Assembly (NCBI GenBank): GCA_027559495.1
Contig: JAMXSV010000015.1
Location: forward strand, 806,001-870,000
Direction: 5' to 3'
Source of the DNA: Aurifilum marmelostoma
Lineage: Eukaryota > Ascomycota > Sordariomycetes > Diaporthales > Cryphonectriaceae
Length of the DNA: 64,000 nt
Position numbers and translations under genes: made by a program. The notes beneath the pieces were generated by a model that was not told the DNA's origin, made no database searches, and saw nothing but the letters and a program-made list of their open reading frames with translations. Positions within the stretch are counted from its first letter, which is position 1, and the number at the start of each line of letters is the position of its first letter. Positions 34,191-46,760 of this stretch are shown here, one piece after another.

Positions 34191-37100
34191 CTACTCCCTT
34201 AGAAACCCACTGCTCTTCCAGCCCTCGATATACTTGACAACTAACTCGCTACTCACAGATCTCACATGCCGCAGCGTCTTGGAGTGTTCCTGTGCATGAG
34301 CTGTATCCAAGACAAGGTCGCCACACGACATCCTCACAAAGTGCTCATCAAGAAAGTCTACCAGGCCCACGGCAGGGTTCTCCTCGGACGAGCTGGGGTG
34401 TTTCCGGACCCGCTCCAACCATTCCGCGAATGGCACAATGTTGGTGGGCTGGGGCACGCCAAGCTGCTCTGCAAGAAGCCGTATCATGTCCTGCCAAGGC
34501 TGGCGGACAGGATTCTCGATGTGGTAGACGTTGTGAGCCTTGTTGGAACCCAGGAGAAAATCTCCGAGGGTGGCAGCCACATGGTCGACTGGACACCAGG
34601 AGAGAGTCTGCATTTTGAAGTAATGTGAGCGATAACGTTACATCGACATATAAATTATGAGCTGAGGTGGGAAGCATAAAGGAAAAGGTTGAAACTGACC
34701 CCTCTGAAGTCTGGCAGAGCACGCACGGTCTGCGAGGACTTGATCAAGAAAGCGAGGTGTTCGACTGGGTTCCAATAACCACTAGAGGTTGATCCTGCGA
34801 TCTGACCGATGCGTACTACCATGGGCCTGGATACATCGGGGAATTGGTGCAGTGTCAGGTCCAACATCTTCTCACATACAAGCTTGGCGTCGCCGTAGCC
34901 GTTTGGTAGCACGGATTCAACACCGACCCGGTCCTCGGGCGCCCGAGCACGCCCTGACCACAATGGAAAGTAACCCGTTGTTGCAACTATGATCACCCTA
35001 TGTCAGCCTTTGCACTCGACTCAGTTGGTGTTTGTGGGAGCATATGATAGAACAGAAAGAAGAACATACTAGAAGACACAAATAAAAATCCAATCTTGTC
35101 CATCTCGACAGATCCAATCCTAGACTGCCTCTGTCTCCCCTTCCTGCGCGCTCCACACTCGGCTGCCAGATTGATAAGATTCCGCATAGTCCGGAACTGA
35201 GGCTCAAAGGCCTCTACAGCACGTGAAAGACTCATAGGCCACGCGTTATGCACGATATGCGTCACTGTGGCGGCGAGACCAGCGTACTCGTGCTCACCCA
35301 CTCCCAGCCCAGGTTTGCTCGTGTCGCCTGCCAGCACCTTGATTTTGGTCAGCTCCAGACCCGACAGCCGGATACCGCGTGACGACAGCGCTGCCATCTG
35401 CCGAGATTGCGACTCGGTGCTGACGCTGCGGCGGTTGAGGCACACGACCTGCCTGACGCTCGGGAGCTTCGCAAAGTGCTCGACCAGATGGGAGCCGAGA
35501 CTTCCCGTCGCTCCCGTGATCAGCACACAGGCTCCATCATTACCATCCTTCTCGACCGTGCTATCTTGTATTGCTGACGGTCTCGAAGGAATGGCGAAGC
35601 CGGCCGTGTGCTTGGCAACGAAGGCATCTACTGCTGCTTGGCGCGCGGCCTGGTCAGCTGATAGGCTCGCAGCAGCAACAGAAGGAGGAACAAGGGGTGG
35701 AGTGTTATCTACCCGATGGCCATCGATGTTCGGACTCGAGGCTGTGCCGATGATGATTCGCTGGATGGCCGCTTCCGGTCGCGCGCCATCGGTCCAATCC
35801 ACATGGCCGTAGCCGACAGACCGCATGGTGCGGTCCCAGACCTCAGGGGGCTGGAGAGCGTGGCGGCGCCCGTCGTTGAACAGCCACCATCCCTCGATGA
35901 GGCCGAACACCAGATCAATCCAGGGAATGGTTTGTGTCATCTCCAGCATCATCAGCACGCCATCGGGCCGCAGCAGCCTGTGAATATTCTTGGTGGACTC
36001 GGCCAGGCTGTGCGTGGCATGTACGCAGTTGGTGGCCAGAACGATGTGTTTGCTGCCGATGAGGTCTGCAGAGGGGTTCTCGATATCAAGGACCTGGAAG
36101 TTCATGAACTTCTTGCCCTTGAATCTCTTGCGTGCTGCAGCCACGAGAGAGGGCGACAGGTCCGTCACTGTGTACCTGAAGGGCACTCCGAGACCTTCCA
36201 GGACGGGTATGAGGTTGGCAGTGGTGCCTCCGGTGCCCGCGCCCATCTCAAGAATCTCAATTGGTCCATTATTCTGGCCATTGGGAAGGCGGAGGAAGAG
36301 CTCACGCAGAAGGTGTTCCATCTGTCTGATCCAGGCCACATTGATCGGTGACTTGCCGTACATGCCCGAGACGACCTCACGACCCTCAGCCGAGGCAAAT
36401 ACCAGCTGCAGACCGTCGGCCTTCCCAACTAGGCAGTCTGCAAGCTTGCAACCCGTCAGGTATGTCAACCTGTGGTCATATGAATGGATCGGATTGTCCT
36501 CGATCAACTCCTCGAGGAGCACGGCGGCTGGCTTCTGGGGAGGCTGCTTGCTGGTTCGGATTATCTTGGAACCATTTCTCAGCTCTACAAGGCCGCTGGT
36601 CTCTAGAAGATCATAGATGAAGTCGACAAATTGTTCGTGGCGGGGCAAGTACTCTATTCGCTCGAGCACTTGGCCTGGCTTTGCGTCTCTCAGCGGACAG
36701 CCCAGCTCCTCGAAGGCGTCGAGGATATGCACGACGCACAGTTCGTCTGACTTGGGTAGGACCTGTTCCACATAGTTGGCGAATCCGTTCTCTTGAATGA
36801 AACGGTCTGTGGCTTTCTTAGTGTCCTCAAAGGCGTCGAGGAGGATGGAGACCGGAATGGAGACGTGCTCGTCTTTGTTGGTCGTGTGGACACCATTCAT
36901 GCCGTTGGTAGTAGTGCTATAGCCGTTGACTACCCCATTAGCGTGCCCATTGGCACGTATACTGTTGTCACCATTGGTCTGTGTTGACTCGTCGTTGTCT
37001 TCGTCGTCATGATCCTCGTCCTCTTCCTCCTGTTCGACGGGCTCATCACCCGCTCCTGTGGCCTTGTTGATACAGGTAATGAGACTCTGGAAGTCGGTGA

Positions 37101-40100
37101 CTTCGAGCAGGTCAGACATATCGAGCTTGCACTTGAACAGGTTCTGCACTTCTGTCGCCAACTCCATTCCCATGAGCGAATCGATGCCGAGGTCGACGAG
37201 CTTTGAGCTGAGCTGCACCTCTTCAGGTTCCAGGCCCGACAGGTTGCACACCAGGTCTCGTACCTGCCCTGTGATATCTGGGCGTGTCGATTTTGTCTTT
37301 TGAGGCTTCTTTTTCTCTTTTGTGGTCTTCGGAGTCCCATTGAGAACGGCCTCTGCATGACCGTTCCCATTGACCCTCGGCGTTTCAAACGACTGCGAAG
37401 GGACCGCCATGGGGCGAGACGAAAGCGGCACCTTTCCGCCAGACAGCCGCGTCAGGAGCTTGTTCATACTAGACCGCGCAACGCGCACGTAATGGATACC
37501 CAGGATCACCTCAACCAGCCGACTCGTCTCGTGGTCAAATACGAACACGTCGCTGATGCATTCCGAGTCCGATGGGCGAGAGTGGCACACGAGTATGTCC
37601 CACAAAGCAACAGGGTGAGCTTCTTCCTTTTGATTCTTGTTGTTCTCCTTCTTCTCGTCTAGCCAAGGCGACCTGATCCAACCATCAATGCGGTCCGAGA
37701 TGAACATCGCGTCATAGTCAGCGCCAGTTTCGGTCATGGTGTTGAGATAGATGCCAGCCACCTGGCAGAATGCATCCGCGAGGCCAAGGTCGAGCCACTT
37801 GTCCATGCTGTGCGCCTGTTTGATCCTTCCTGCAGACTCGTTTGCTCGGCATGACAACCTCTGCAGGCCTTTGTATGTCTGGTGCTTATACTGGACGATG
37901 GGCGAGAAAGCTCTGTAAATGTTCCTGCTGCCCACGATGGCGCCCTCGGCTGCATTGCCATCCAGCAGCGCCAGACTTCGCTCGTGCTGCACGAGGCGTT
38001 GGTACCGCAGAATATCCTGCTGAGATATCTGTGCAGGCTTGAAGTCGATGCAACCAGCGACAAAAAGAGTCTCAGCCGAGGCGCCAGATCCGCTATTGCT
38101 CTCGCCTATAATCTTCCATGTCCAAGTGTTTGTGTCGGCCTGGTTCCTTTCGGCATCTAGCCAGTACGACTTAGAATTATCTATCACCATGGGCGAGTGG
38201 CTCACCATGCCCTGCAGCTGGGGCTTGATTCGCTCGCATTTGGGGTCGCCCGTCAGGCTGGCCAGCGCGTCGATGGCGATGACGAGCTGGTACGTGCTTG
38301 GGCAGATGGCCGCGGCCTCAGCAATAACATGCGAAGAGACATACTTCTCATACTCGGCCGCGTTTGTGTTGACTCGGAATCGTGCCTTGAGTTCCTGGCT
38401 GTCCCGATATCCCATGAAAGTCCACACACCGTTGGGGATGCTAGACAGGGGAGCCAAAGGAGGAGTCGCAGTCTGCTGGAGAACCGCCTTGACGGGCTTC
38501 TTCAGCTCCATCCAGTGTCTAGCTTTCTCGAACTGGTATGGAGGTAGGAGATGGATGGGGTACTCGATAGACTGTGAGGCGTGATGGGCCCAGAATGACA
38601 CGGCCAGCCCTGCCTGCCAGAGGCTCGTGGTGGCCTCGGTTAGGTACTTGAAGGAATTGTTGCTTGTCACGTTGACAGCTTGGAAAAGCGATGACTTGGA
38701 TGCACCTCCCAAGGCCCGACCAGCCATCATGGTGATGGTCGAATTGGACCCGGCCTCGAGCCAGATACAGCCTTCTGGATATTTCTGCGCCAGCCTGTGG
38801 ACGGCATGGTCGAAGTAGACCGGGTTCCTCATATGTGCCGACACAAAATCCACAGAGGGAGCGGAAGATGCTGTCGTGGCCTCCTCGTCGGGGACAGCCC
38901 TCTCCAGTGGGATCACTGGGTCCCGAAGGATGAGGTCACGGCCGAGCTTCTGAAGAGAAGGGACAATGTTGTCCACCAGCGTCGAGTGGAAGGCATGAGA
39001 CACGTCCAGTTTCTTCGTCTTGATAGAAGAGGCTGAGTAATTGTTTGTGGCAGTGTCCAGAACCGTGTCAATTGCTGCAGCTGATCCTGCCAGCGTGAAA
39101 CTTCGAGGCCCGTTGAAACATGCGATGGTAGCGGCCGCTTCTTTCGGATTCCTCTCGCTCGCCTCTGCCAAGAGACGCTGGACGTCGTCAAGATCCGCCT
39201 CTACAGCCATCATCGCCCCTCGTTCGGCAGGCCACTGGTCCCGGATGATAGCTGCACGGCCTGCCACGAGTTTCACGGCGTCTTTGAGGGCGAGAATGCC
39301 CGAGACACACATGGCGGTAAGCTCGCCAAAGCTGTGCCCGACTACGGCGGAGACCTTGATTCCACAGTCGATCCAGGTCCTGGAGCAGGAATATTGTATG
39401 GCGAAGAGGGCTGTCTGGAGGGCCACCGTGTCGTGAATGGGAGACCTTTGAAAGATAGTTGGAAAGATGCTCTCGAGCCCGAGAGCTGCACAAGTATCGT
39501 TGACCTCGACGAGGTGCTTGCGCAGGATCTTGACAGAGTCATATATATCGCGGTCTAGGCCGACAAAGGTCGAAATTTGGCCACCAAAGCAGAGGACTAC
39601 AGGCCGTGAGTCCTGGAGACGTGGAGTGGGGACCAGTGCCTTGTCACCTCTGACAAATTTGCTCAGTGTGTCTTCGAGATCAGCCACAGAGTTACTGCTG
39701 AAGATGAGGGATTGAGGCAGGTTTCGGTTCGACTGTCGGGATATCTGGAAGGACAAATCTGCGAGGGTAGGGGCAGTGCTGGCTCCTTTCTGTGAGGCCA
39801 GGTGAGCCAGTAGCCGTGTCGCGTATGCTCGAAGGCTGCGATCATCCAAACCAGTAAGCCAGAATGGATACCTGGCATCTTTCATCGCAGGTCTGACCAC
39901 CGTCCCGTCCGCAGAAAGCTTCCGTGTGCCCTGTGTGATGACCAAGGAAGCATTGGATCCTGAAGCTCCGTAATTGTTGATCAGCGCCGCTTTATAGTCG
40001 GCGTCCCAGGGCTTCACGCTGGTAGGGATCTCAATGTTGTCAGCAGGGGTGGCGTGTATTGCCGGATTGATAGTCTTGAAGGACGCCTGTGGGGGTATGG

Positions 40101-42432
40101 AACCCTTGACTATCATGAGCAGCACCTTGAGTAGGGCGACAATGCCAGACGCGGACTCGGAGTGGCCCAGCAGGCCCTTGACGGAGCTCAGCGACAGTGG
40201 CATGCTACCTGCTCCTGCTATGCGGTTGGCGTTGGAACCACCAAATACACGGCGCACGCTGTCGTACTCGGCTGGGTCGCCGACTGGTGTACCAGTACCG
40301 TGAGCCTCGACGACGGATACTTGTTTGGGCTCCAGCCCTGCGCGGCGGACCACGTCCCGGAACAGCCCAGAGAGGGATGGTGCGTTGGGAACCGTGATGG
40401 CGGTACAGTTCTCGTTCTGGTATACGCCAGAGGATGCGACGATGCCCAGGATCTGATTTCCGTCTGCGATGGCTGTGGACAGCTTCTTGAGATAGACAGC
40501 CCCGACAGCTTCAGCTCGGCAGTATCCATCAGCGTTCACATCGAAAGGCTTGCACTGGCCCGTGGGGCTCAGAAAAGACGCTCCAGCCAGGTTCTGAAAC
40601 CACTCCGGGCTCGTCATAACGTTCACGCCGCCTGCCAGCGCGCCTGAGCATTCGCCAGACAAGATGGCCCTGCAGGCTGTGTGCACAGCGACAGCTGAGG
40701 AGGAACACGCCGTGTCGATGGTCAAGCCAGGCCCCGTCCAGCCAAAATAATGGCTGATTTTCCCAGCTGCAAAGGACTTGAGATTTCCAGTGGCTGCAAA
40801 AGCACCGGCTGGATGGCACGCGATATTATTCTCGTAATCGACGAGACCAACACCGACGTAACAGCCAATGTGTTTATCCTCGGCAGGATTGTTGAAGTAC
40901 CCAGACTGCTCCATGGCCTGGTAGGCGGCTTGTAGAATCAGGCGATGCTGTGGGTCTGTCGAGGCCATCTCGCGCGGGCTTTTCTTGAAGAACTTGTGGT
41001 CGAACGTGTCGTAGTCATCGATGAAATTTCCGTACCACTTGCGCTGCGGGTCTGCATCACGCCATGCCGTCTCGAAGAAGAAGCGGTCCGACGGTGCCTC
41101 TTTGTGCTGTGACTTGCCGGCACACAGAATATCCCAGAACCCATCCAAATCAGGAGCCCCGGGAAGCAAACAGGACATTCCAACCACAGCCACAGCATCA
41201 CCATCCTGGTTCGATACAGATGGCGAAGACAATACATTGGCAAGCCGCTCCGCCTCAGCCGACTCGTCCAGGCTAGTGATCTGCACAAGACGTGCCCCGA
41301 GCTTGCGTGACAGCCAGCCCGGCACACAACGCTCCAGACCAAAGGCTACGGCCAACCTAAGTGTGGTGGGCAACTCCTTGAAGGCCTGTTGCCAGTCTGC
41401 CTGCTCCGTTAGCATGGCACGTACCACCTTATGGTGGAGGAAACCCGACGATGTTGTCGTGACTTGCTCGTGCAGCCGTGTGGGCAGCACCAACTCGACA
41501 GCTGATGGGAACTGGAACGCTGGGTGTTTATCTGCGAAGCGGATCAGGGACTCCGCTATTCCGGTGTTCTTTGCGCTGTGGAAGCTGCCGCGTAGGCTGA
41601 GGCTGGTCGTGCTCAGGCCTGAGGTTTTCAGGTGCTCTTGAAGGGCTAATGCGTCGATCCTGCGGCAGGTTATTGTTGCTCGCCGCTCATCTGACAGGAC
41701 AGAAGTGTAGGCCTAAAATATACTCCAAGTTAGTCTTCTTGGTATCATAGAATATTGCACTTTCTCATTGCATGAACAAGTACTGGCTCAACTTGCCTCC
41801 GGGTATTCTGGCAACACCGTCTCAAGCACACCATCCAGATCAGCCGAGGTCCATGCCACCGAGAGAACGCTCCATTTTGCCTTTTCCTGACCAACATAAT
41901 CTCGAGCGTCGACAAGAGCACCGATCACCATAGCCAGGCGCACCGCCACAGCCCCAAACCTCTGGAGCTGAGCATCATTGGCGGCGCTCGATACGGCGGC
42001 AGCGCTCAGGATGCCAGTACACAAGCCCAGAGTTTCGCTACGATATTGGCTGGTAGCAGCACCGCCATTTCGCTCCTTGAAGGTCCAGTACTGCGCCAGG
42101 TGCGTGATCACAACCAAGGGCGTCAAGAGGATGTTGGGCAGTGGAAAGGCCCGCGCCTCCTGTGGAAACACTCCTGTTCGCAACCAGACGTCGAGGCCGT
42201 CCAGGAGTTGTCCTCCAGGGAAGCCATGGAGCTCAGGAACTGACTCAGTGACAGTGTCCCACTGGAGTCGGAGGTCGGCAAGGACGTCGGGGACCCAGTG
42301 GAGGGCGGGACGGGTGAGGACGGCAGATCGCAGCTGGGATGCTGTTTCTTGGGTGAAGTCCAGCGTTTGTGACCCGAAGATCAAGACTGAGTCTGTACCC
42401 ATCCTCTCGCGTTGAGGCGACGTTGTGACCAT
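34191..42432 (-). CDS. Non-reducing polyketide synthase, SAT-KS-AT-PT-ACP-CMeT-R
   Basis: Four exons inferred: 42432-41797, 41712-35070, 34986-34700, 34607-34191; 2660 residues. ATG at 42432 chosen (42402 is an alternative). SAT: GLCTG with Cys 138 and RGSFH with His 257. KS: Cys 548 (DTACSSS), His 683 (EAHGTG), His 729 (LGHSES). AT: GHSFGE, Ser 1006. PT: His 1340 (SSHVIAEAAAICPST) and Asp near 1525. Single ACP: GIDSL, Ser 1724. A DE- and NG-rich linker precedes the CMeT (LEMGAGTGG near 2035). The C-terminal thioester reductase has ITGATGSLGSH and FVSSIATTGYFPLWSG (across intron 2). This architecture matches NR-PKSs of azaphilones, sorbicillin and citrinin: C-methylated aryl product released reductively as an aldehyde. 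Intron 1 is GC-AG (GAG/GCAAGT). Divergent from the FSH1 hydrolase across 1.8 kb. Confidence 0.95.
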
Positions 42433-42802
42433 GGCTGCAGCTGGGAGCGATTGGGGCGAATGCAAGCCCTCGTAAGTCTAACAAGATACGAGCTGTTCAC
42501 TATGAGACACTGAGAATGAGGACAAATGATCGTCGATGCGCAGAATTATACGTTCAAAGCCTGTCAATTCACAATCATTGCCTAAAAATCCGGCTTGCTT
42601 GATCTAATTACATCTATTACTTCGCCTCTTGTCTGTAGACTAGACTATTACACTACAATTGCCTCTACTAACCTTGGTAATCATACATCAGATTCACAAT
42701 AGTCAATTATCGCGGCGTGTGAGTTTCGTCCTGGAGGACAACTGAAAGACCGATGCTTACAGTTGTTCCCTTGCGGTAATAGATTCACGCCGAGCACGCT
42801 TT

Positions 42803-42815
42803 CCATCGGAGTTTT
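42803..42815 (+). promoter_or_regulatory. Candidate regulator site, ATCGGAGT type
   Basis: CCATCGGAGTTTT, 371 bp upstream of the NR-PKS ATG. Its exact reverse complement lies at 43241-43253. Confidence 0.4.
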
Positions 42816-43240
42816 CCCGGCCAGAATTGCCAGCCCAATATTGTACGACTTTGTTTTTATGAGGGGCTCTTTAGGAACGCAAGAGTGAGTACTGAGAAGG
42901 GGACTGAGATACTCGATTTTCTCCAAAGAAGAGTAGTTACCTTCGGCACGTAGAATCAGTAGCTGCGCATCACTCTGAACATTGAAGCGAGACATTGAAG
43001 CGAGCCTAGCCAATCTGACAGGGGATTTTCGGCCGGCCAACCACATGCAAAACGTGCACCGGAAAAACGGTTTCATGCCAACTACAAGGTCTATTGTGCA
43101 GTGATTTACTGGTCCGAGCCCCGAAGAACATTCACATTCATAGCCTTGAGACTGGGGACCGGAAACATTCCCTAAGGCTGATAGTGGAACTAGCTGCCCA
43201 AGAAAGCAGTGACCTATAAATTGTACATAGTGTACAAATC

Positions 43241-43253
43241 AAAACTCCGATGG
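43241..43253 (-). promoter_or_regulatory. Candidate regulator site, inverted partner
   Basis: AAAACTCCGATGG, the exact reverse complement of 42803-42815; about 0.8 kb from the NR-PKS start and 1 kb from the hydrolase start. Confidence 0.4.
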
Positions 43254-43702
43254 GCTTGTGGCTAATTGTTGAGGCTATGTTAGGAGGGAGGAATAAGTGC
43301 GCTGCTGACAGCTGACAGAGGTGTCTACCAGCCTCCTTAAGCTCGGCAGAACAGTAACTCCCCAGGCATATGTCCAAAATGATTGTTCTTCCATTGGGAA
43401 GACCCGAAATGATAAGTTCTCTATACCTTTCAATTCCTTGGTTCCCTGTATTGATAACACGGGTAGATCGAACAGTGTATGTCCCGGTGTCACCGAGTAT
43501 CTCATCCGCTCAACCCCACCCAAACGAGCTCTTCAGGATAGGCTCGGACCGGAGAAGCTATCGAACTGCACTGAATTCACGCAGTAGATGACAAAAAGTC
43601 TCGGGACGGACAACGCGGTACACTAATCAGAGGCAAATTATCGCTACACGCCAGCGTATGAAAGTGGCTCAGGGATAATGTCAGCCACCGGGGAGGCCGT
43701 AT

Positions 43703-43712
43703 TACTCCGATT
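43703..43712 (-). promoter_or_regulatory. Candidate regulator site, TACTCCGATT
   Basis: The same 10-mer occurs at 46952-46961 in the acyltransferase/monooxygenase promoter. Located 524 bp upstream of the hydrolase ATG. Confidence 0.4.
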
Positions 43713-44236
43713 GATACGTAGCTTCCTGCTTACTAGGCCTGGTGCCAGCCTTGCGTCTTTTCCCTCATCACAACTATTCGATCATCATCTGAATTCCATA
43801 CCGCGATGATAATGGCAGGATCTCGGGAGCAATGTAGACATGGCCCTCGCTAGGATCACGACGCTCCGACTAGGCTACGTTAGTACAACTTTGGGTTCAC
43901 AACAGAGGGGACTGCTTGAGACCCTGTTCATGGGATCTGATAAGCAAAAAAACTAGCGGGAGGTATAATGAAGATTCATGGCTGGTCAGGCATGTCGCAA
44001 TGACAAACCGGTGTTGGTGCAATCGCCAAGCCCAAGGCTGCGGCCACAACGTCTTGGCGCCTCGTCTAAGTCGGCCGCAGCCTTATCACACTAGATAACA
44101 AAGCCTCTTTGCTCAAAGTCGAAGGAAACGGATGATCTCTTTCGCACATGTATTCTCTTCAGCTAAATCTGCCGCACAGGCATCTTGACACTTTCTCTTC
44201 TATTGCCATTCGTGCGAAAGTGCATTTTCCAACATA

Positions 44237-45094
44237 ATGACGGTCTCGACTAATTCGGGGCAACTCAGCCTCCCACGAATACTCTGCCTGCACGGCGGCG
44301 GTTCAAATGCCCGCGTCTTTCGCGCGCAATGCCGGTCCATCACGACTATTCTGGGAACTCACTTCCGCTTCGTATTTGTCGATGCACCATTCCTCTCACA
44401 GGCTGGGCCTTGCGTCTTGTCAGTCTACAACGGCTGGGGCCCTTTCCGCCGCTGGCTGCGATGGACTGATGACCACCCCGAGATCGACGCGGAAACCGCA
44501 ACTGCAGCCATTGAGAAGTCAATTCAGATCGCTATAGATCAGGACAATGACCTCGGAGCCACGGGCGAATGGGTTGCGGTGCTCGGCTTCAGCCAGGGAG
44601 CCAAGCTGGCAGCGTCCATGCTATACCGGCAGCAAGCGCGCACACTGAGAAAGAAAAAAGATTTCGAAATTTCACTTGCGCAGGGAATGACCACCATCAA
44701 CTTCCGCTTTGGAGTGCTACTGGCTGGAAGAGGACCGCTTGTTGCTATGAGTCCTGAAGAATTTATGGGTCGTCCTGGTCTTCCTGATACGGCAGCCATG
44801 AGCGGCGTGGATAGTGGTTACAGTGATGTCAACGAGAAGGGAGAGCATACTTTGTTCGTCCCGACACTACATGTACATGGCCTGAATGATCCTGGTATCG
44901 AATATCACCGGAGGTTATACGAGAGGTATTGCGACAAGGCTACAACGAGGCTGGTGGAGTGGAATGGAGATCACCGTGTGCCCATCAAGACGCGTGATGT
45001 GGTTGCAGTTGCTGGCGAGATCATGAGCCTGGCTAGGCAGACTGGAGTATTGAGTCCATGGGAATATCTGGAAGTGGATGACAAGTTTCTGTGA
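44237..45094 (+). CDS. FSH1-type serine hydrolase (alpha/beta fold)
   Basis: Intronless, 285 residues, ATG at 44237. Fungal serine hydrolase FSH1/OvcA family: RILCLHGGGSNARVF at the N-terminus, nucleophile Ser 119 in GFSQGA, Asp 218 in HVHGLNDPG, and His 246 in GDHRVP complete the triad. Length and motif spacing are normal. Homologues stand beside reductase-terminated NR-PKSs in azaphilone (AzaC-type), asperfuranone (AfoC) and citrinin (CitA) clusters, where they improve turnover by hydrolysing stalled or aberrant PKS-bound chains or by assisting release. It diverges from the NR-PKS, consistent with such an editing role. Cytosolic; no signal peptide. Confidence 0.9.
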   Translation: MTVSTNSGQLSLPRILCLHGGGSNARVFRAQCRSITTILGTHFRFVFVDAPFLSQAGPCVLSVYNGWGPFRRWLRWTDDHPEIDAETATAAIEKSIQIAIDQDNDLGATGEWVAVLGFSQGAKLAASMLYRQQARTLRKKKDFEISLAQGMTTINFRFGVLLAGRGPLVAMSPEEFMGRPGLPDTAAMSGVDSGYSDVNEKGEHTLFVPTLHVHGLNDPGIEYHRRLYERYCDKATTRLVEWNGDHRVPIKTRDVVAVAGEIMSLARQTGVLSPWEYLEVDDKFL

Positions 45095-45377
45095 TCAATG
45101 TACCAGATCGATTTCCTTTTGCAAGGATGAAACCATCAACTTAGATTAAGACACAATCATGTATAGATCGTAAAGCAGCTTGTAGATCATAATCCATTCG
45201 GAATTCTGAGTGACCGGGTCGAGGGAACCGAGGCACAGTACATTTTTGCTCTGGACAATGCAGGTGAAGCATAATCATGACCCACGTTATATATATTTAT
45301 CCATATATAGACACTAGGATTTTATGTCGCGTTTCGAATACTCCAATCTACTGCATTCTCTTTCGAGTTACGATAAA

Positions 45378-46760
45378 TTAATCCTTATCGATGAGCTCAG
45401 CATACTCATTCCACTCGGTATCTGCCTTGAGATCAGCCAAGTCCTGATCGTTCAAGCACACAAGGAAATCCGTAAAGCCATCCAGCGTTTTCGGAAGCAT
45501 CATAGCAGTCGTGGCCCGTGGAATAAACTTTGGCCGACGCAGCAGTGAAATCTTGCCCAGCTTGCCAAATGGCACATTGTAGAGGTCAGACTGTGCGATG
45601 GAGGTGAAGGCCACATCGTTCAGTGTCATCTCGCCTCCGTACATAATGGTCGTCTTGTCAGGCGTGTTGGCCAGCCGGGTCACAAAGCTTCGCACAGCAT
45701 GCTCTGTGATGTCCTCGGCAAGATGCTTCCGCATGAGACTAGCCAGCGTTGCGAGGGGCTGTTGAGCAATCTCGGCAAACGTCTGCCTCGAGAAGGTATT
45801 GTAGACCATGTGTCCCATGTACTCAACCGGCACTCCCATAGTGCTGCGAACGTCAACAGCCCGCACAAACTTTGAGGCCGTAGTGGCGGATTCGGGAGAA
45901 CGCGCGAGTCGCAGCGCGACCAGCCTCTTCCAGAAGAAAGCCGTCAACGTGTCATTAGATGACACGAATTTGACAGGTGGCACGAACTTGGTTGCGTCGC
46001 TGGCCGTGTTCTTGAGGGCGGACAAGCTCTTTGGGGAGAAGCGGAACTGGCACCAGCGGCCATATGGCGCGGGCACGGCCGGGATAGCAATGTTGAGCAG
46101 CGATGGTCGATCATAGCGACTCAAGTCGACGGACTGCTCATCAGGGCCGAGAAGTCGGACCATGTTGCGACGATCACGGTTCCCTTGCTCGATTTCCAGC
46201 TGCGTGAATCTCTCGCCGTTCAAAGCTTTGGACAGCAGCTTCAAGAATTGCAGTATCCCGCTTCCCGGCATGATGTTGTGCTGGGCAGCCACATCGAGAA
46301 GAAGACCTCCCCGAATGAAATTTGCTTGAAGCGCGAGCACGGCAGCCGGGTCATCCTCAGTCTCCTGATAGCTCTGGGGGAAGGACACACATGGCGTCAG
46401 CACGTCCGGATCGAACGCATCAATGGGGCCCTTGGCGGCCACAATCTCCTCAAATGATGCACATTCATCTGAACAGTCTTTGACACGCAGAATGCTGTTT
46501 GGCTCTTCCCAGCGTTGGCAGTGCTCAATCTTGAACAGTCCAGAGTTTCCGGGCCCGCTGCCCTCATTGACAACTTTGCCTGTCATCCATGGGAATGTCC
46601 TCGTCATTTTCAAAACTGCTGAGTTGAGGTCTTGAGCAACTGAATCCGGAGTTGAGCCGTCCGGGAGCCGGAAACAAAGGAGAAAATGTGTGTAGCTCTT
46701 TAGCAGGCGAAGCTGTCCAAAGATGTCTTGGTAGCGAGAGAAGTCTGAGTAGTCGGTCAT
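45378..46760 (-). CDS. BAHD/trichothecene 3-O-acetyltransferase-like acyltransferase
   Basis: Intronless, 460 residues, ATG at 46760. The N-terminus DIFGQLRLLKSYTHFLLCFRLPDG, central NFIRGGLLLDVAAQHNIM, and later VRAVDVRSTMGVPVEYMGHMVYNTFSR are typical of the fungal acyltransferase family that includes the O-acyltransferases of azaphilone clusters. In azanigerone-type pathways this enzyme esterifies the pyranoquinone hydroxyl with the HR-PKS chain. Here the usual HxxxD motif reads HNIMP and the usual DFG-type motif reads NVPFGKLG, so both conserved aspartates appear to be prolines; both were confirmed in the nucleotide sequence. Activity may still depend on the retained His. It shares a 477-bp divergent promoter with the FAD monooxygenase. 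Confidence 0.82.
   Translation of the reverse strand: MTDYSDFSRYQDIFGQLRLLKSYTHFLLCFRLPDGSTPDSVAQDLNSAVLKMTRTFPWMTGKVVNEGSGPGNSGLFKIEHCQRWEEPNSILRVKDCSDECASFEEIVAAKGPIDAFDPDVLTPCVSFPQSYQETEDDPAAVLALQANFIRGGLLLDVAAQHNIMPGSGILQFLKLLSKALNGERFTQLEIEQGNRDRRNMVRLLGPDEQSVDLSRYDRPSLLNIAIPAVPAPYGRWCQFRFSPKSLSALKNTASDATKFVPPVKFVSSNDTLTAFFWKRLVALRLARSPESATTASKFVRAVDVRSTMGVPVEYMGHMVYNTFSRQTFAEIAQQPLATLASLMRKHLAEDITEHAVRSFVTRLANTPDKTTIMYGGEMTLNDVAFTSIAQSDLYNVPFGKLGKISLLRRPKFIPRATTAMMLPKTLDGFTDFLVCLNDQDLADLKADTEWNEYAELIDKD

Larger units (their letters stand above)
42433..44236. promoter_or_regulatory. Divergent promoter region, NR-PKS / FSH1 hydrolase
   Basis: 1.8 kb with no supported gene. It carries three sites of the recurrent cluster motif: CCATCGGAGTTTT (42803-42815), its exact inverted copy AAAACTCCGATGG (43241-43253), and TACTCCGATT (43703-43712). 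The density suggests the main binding region of a cluster regulator; this is inference. Confidence 0.6.
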
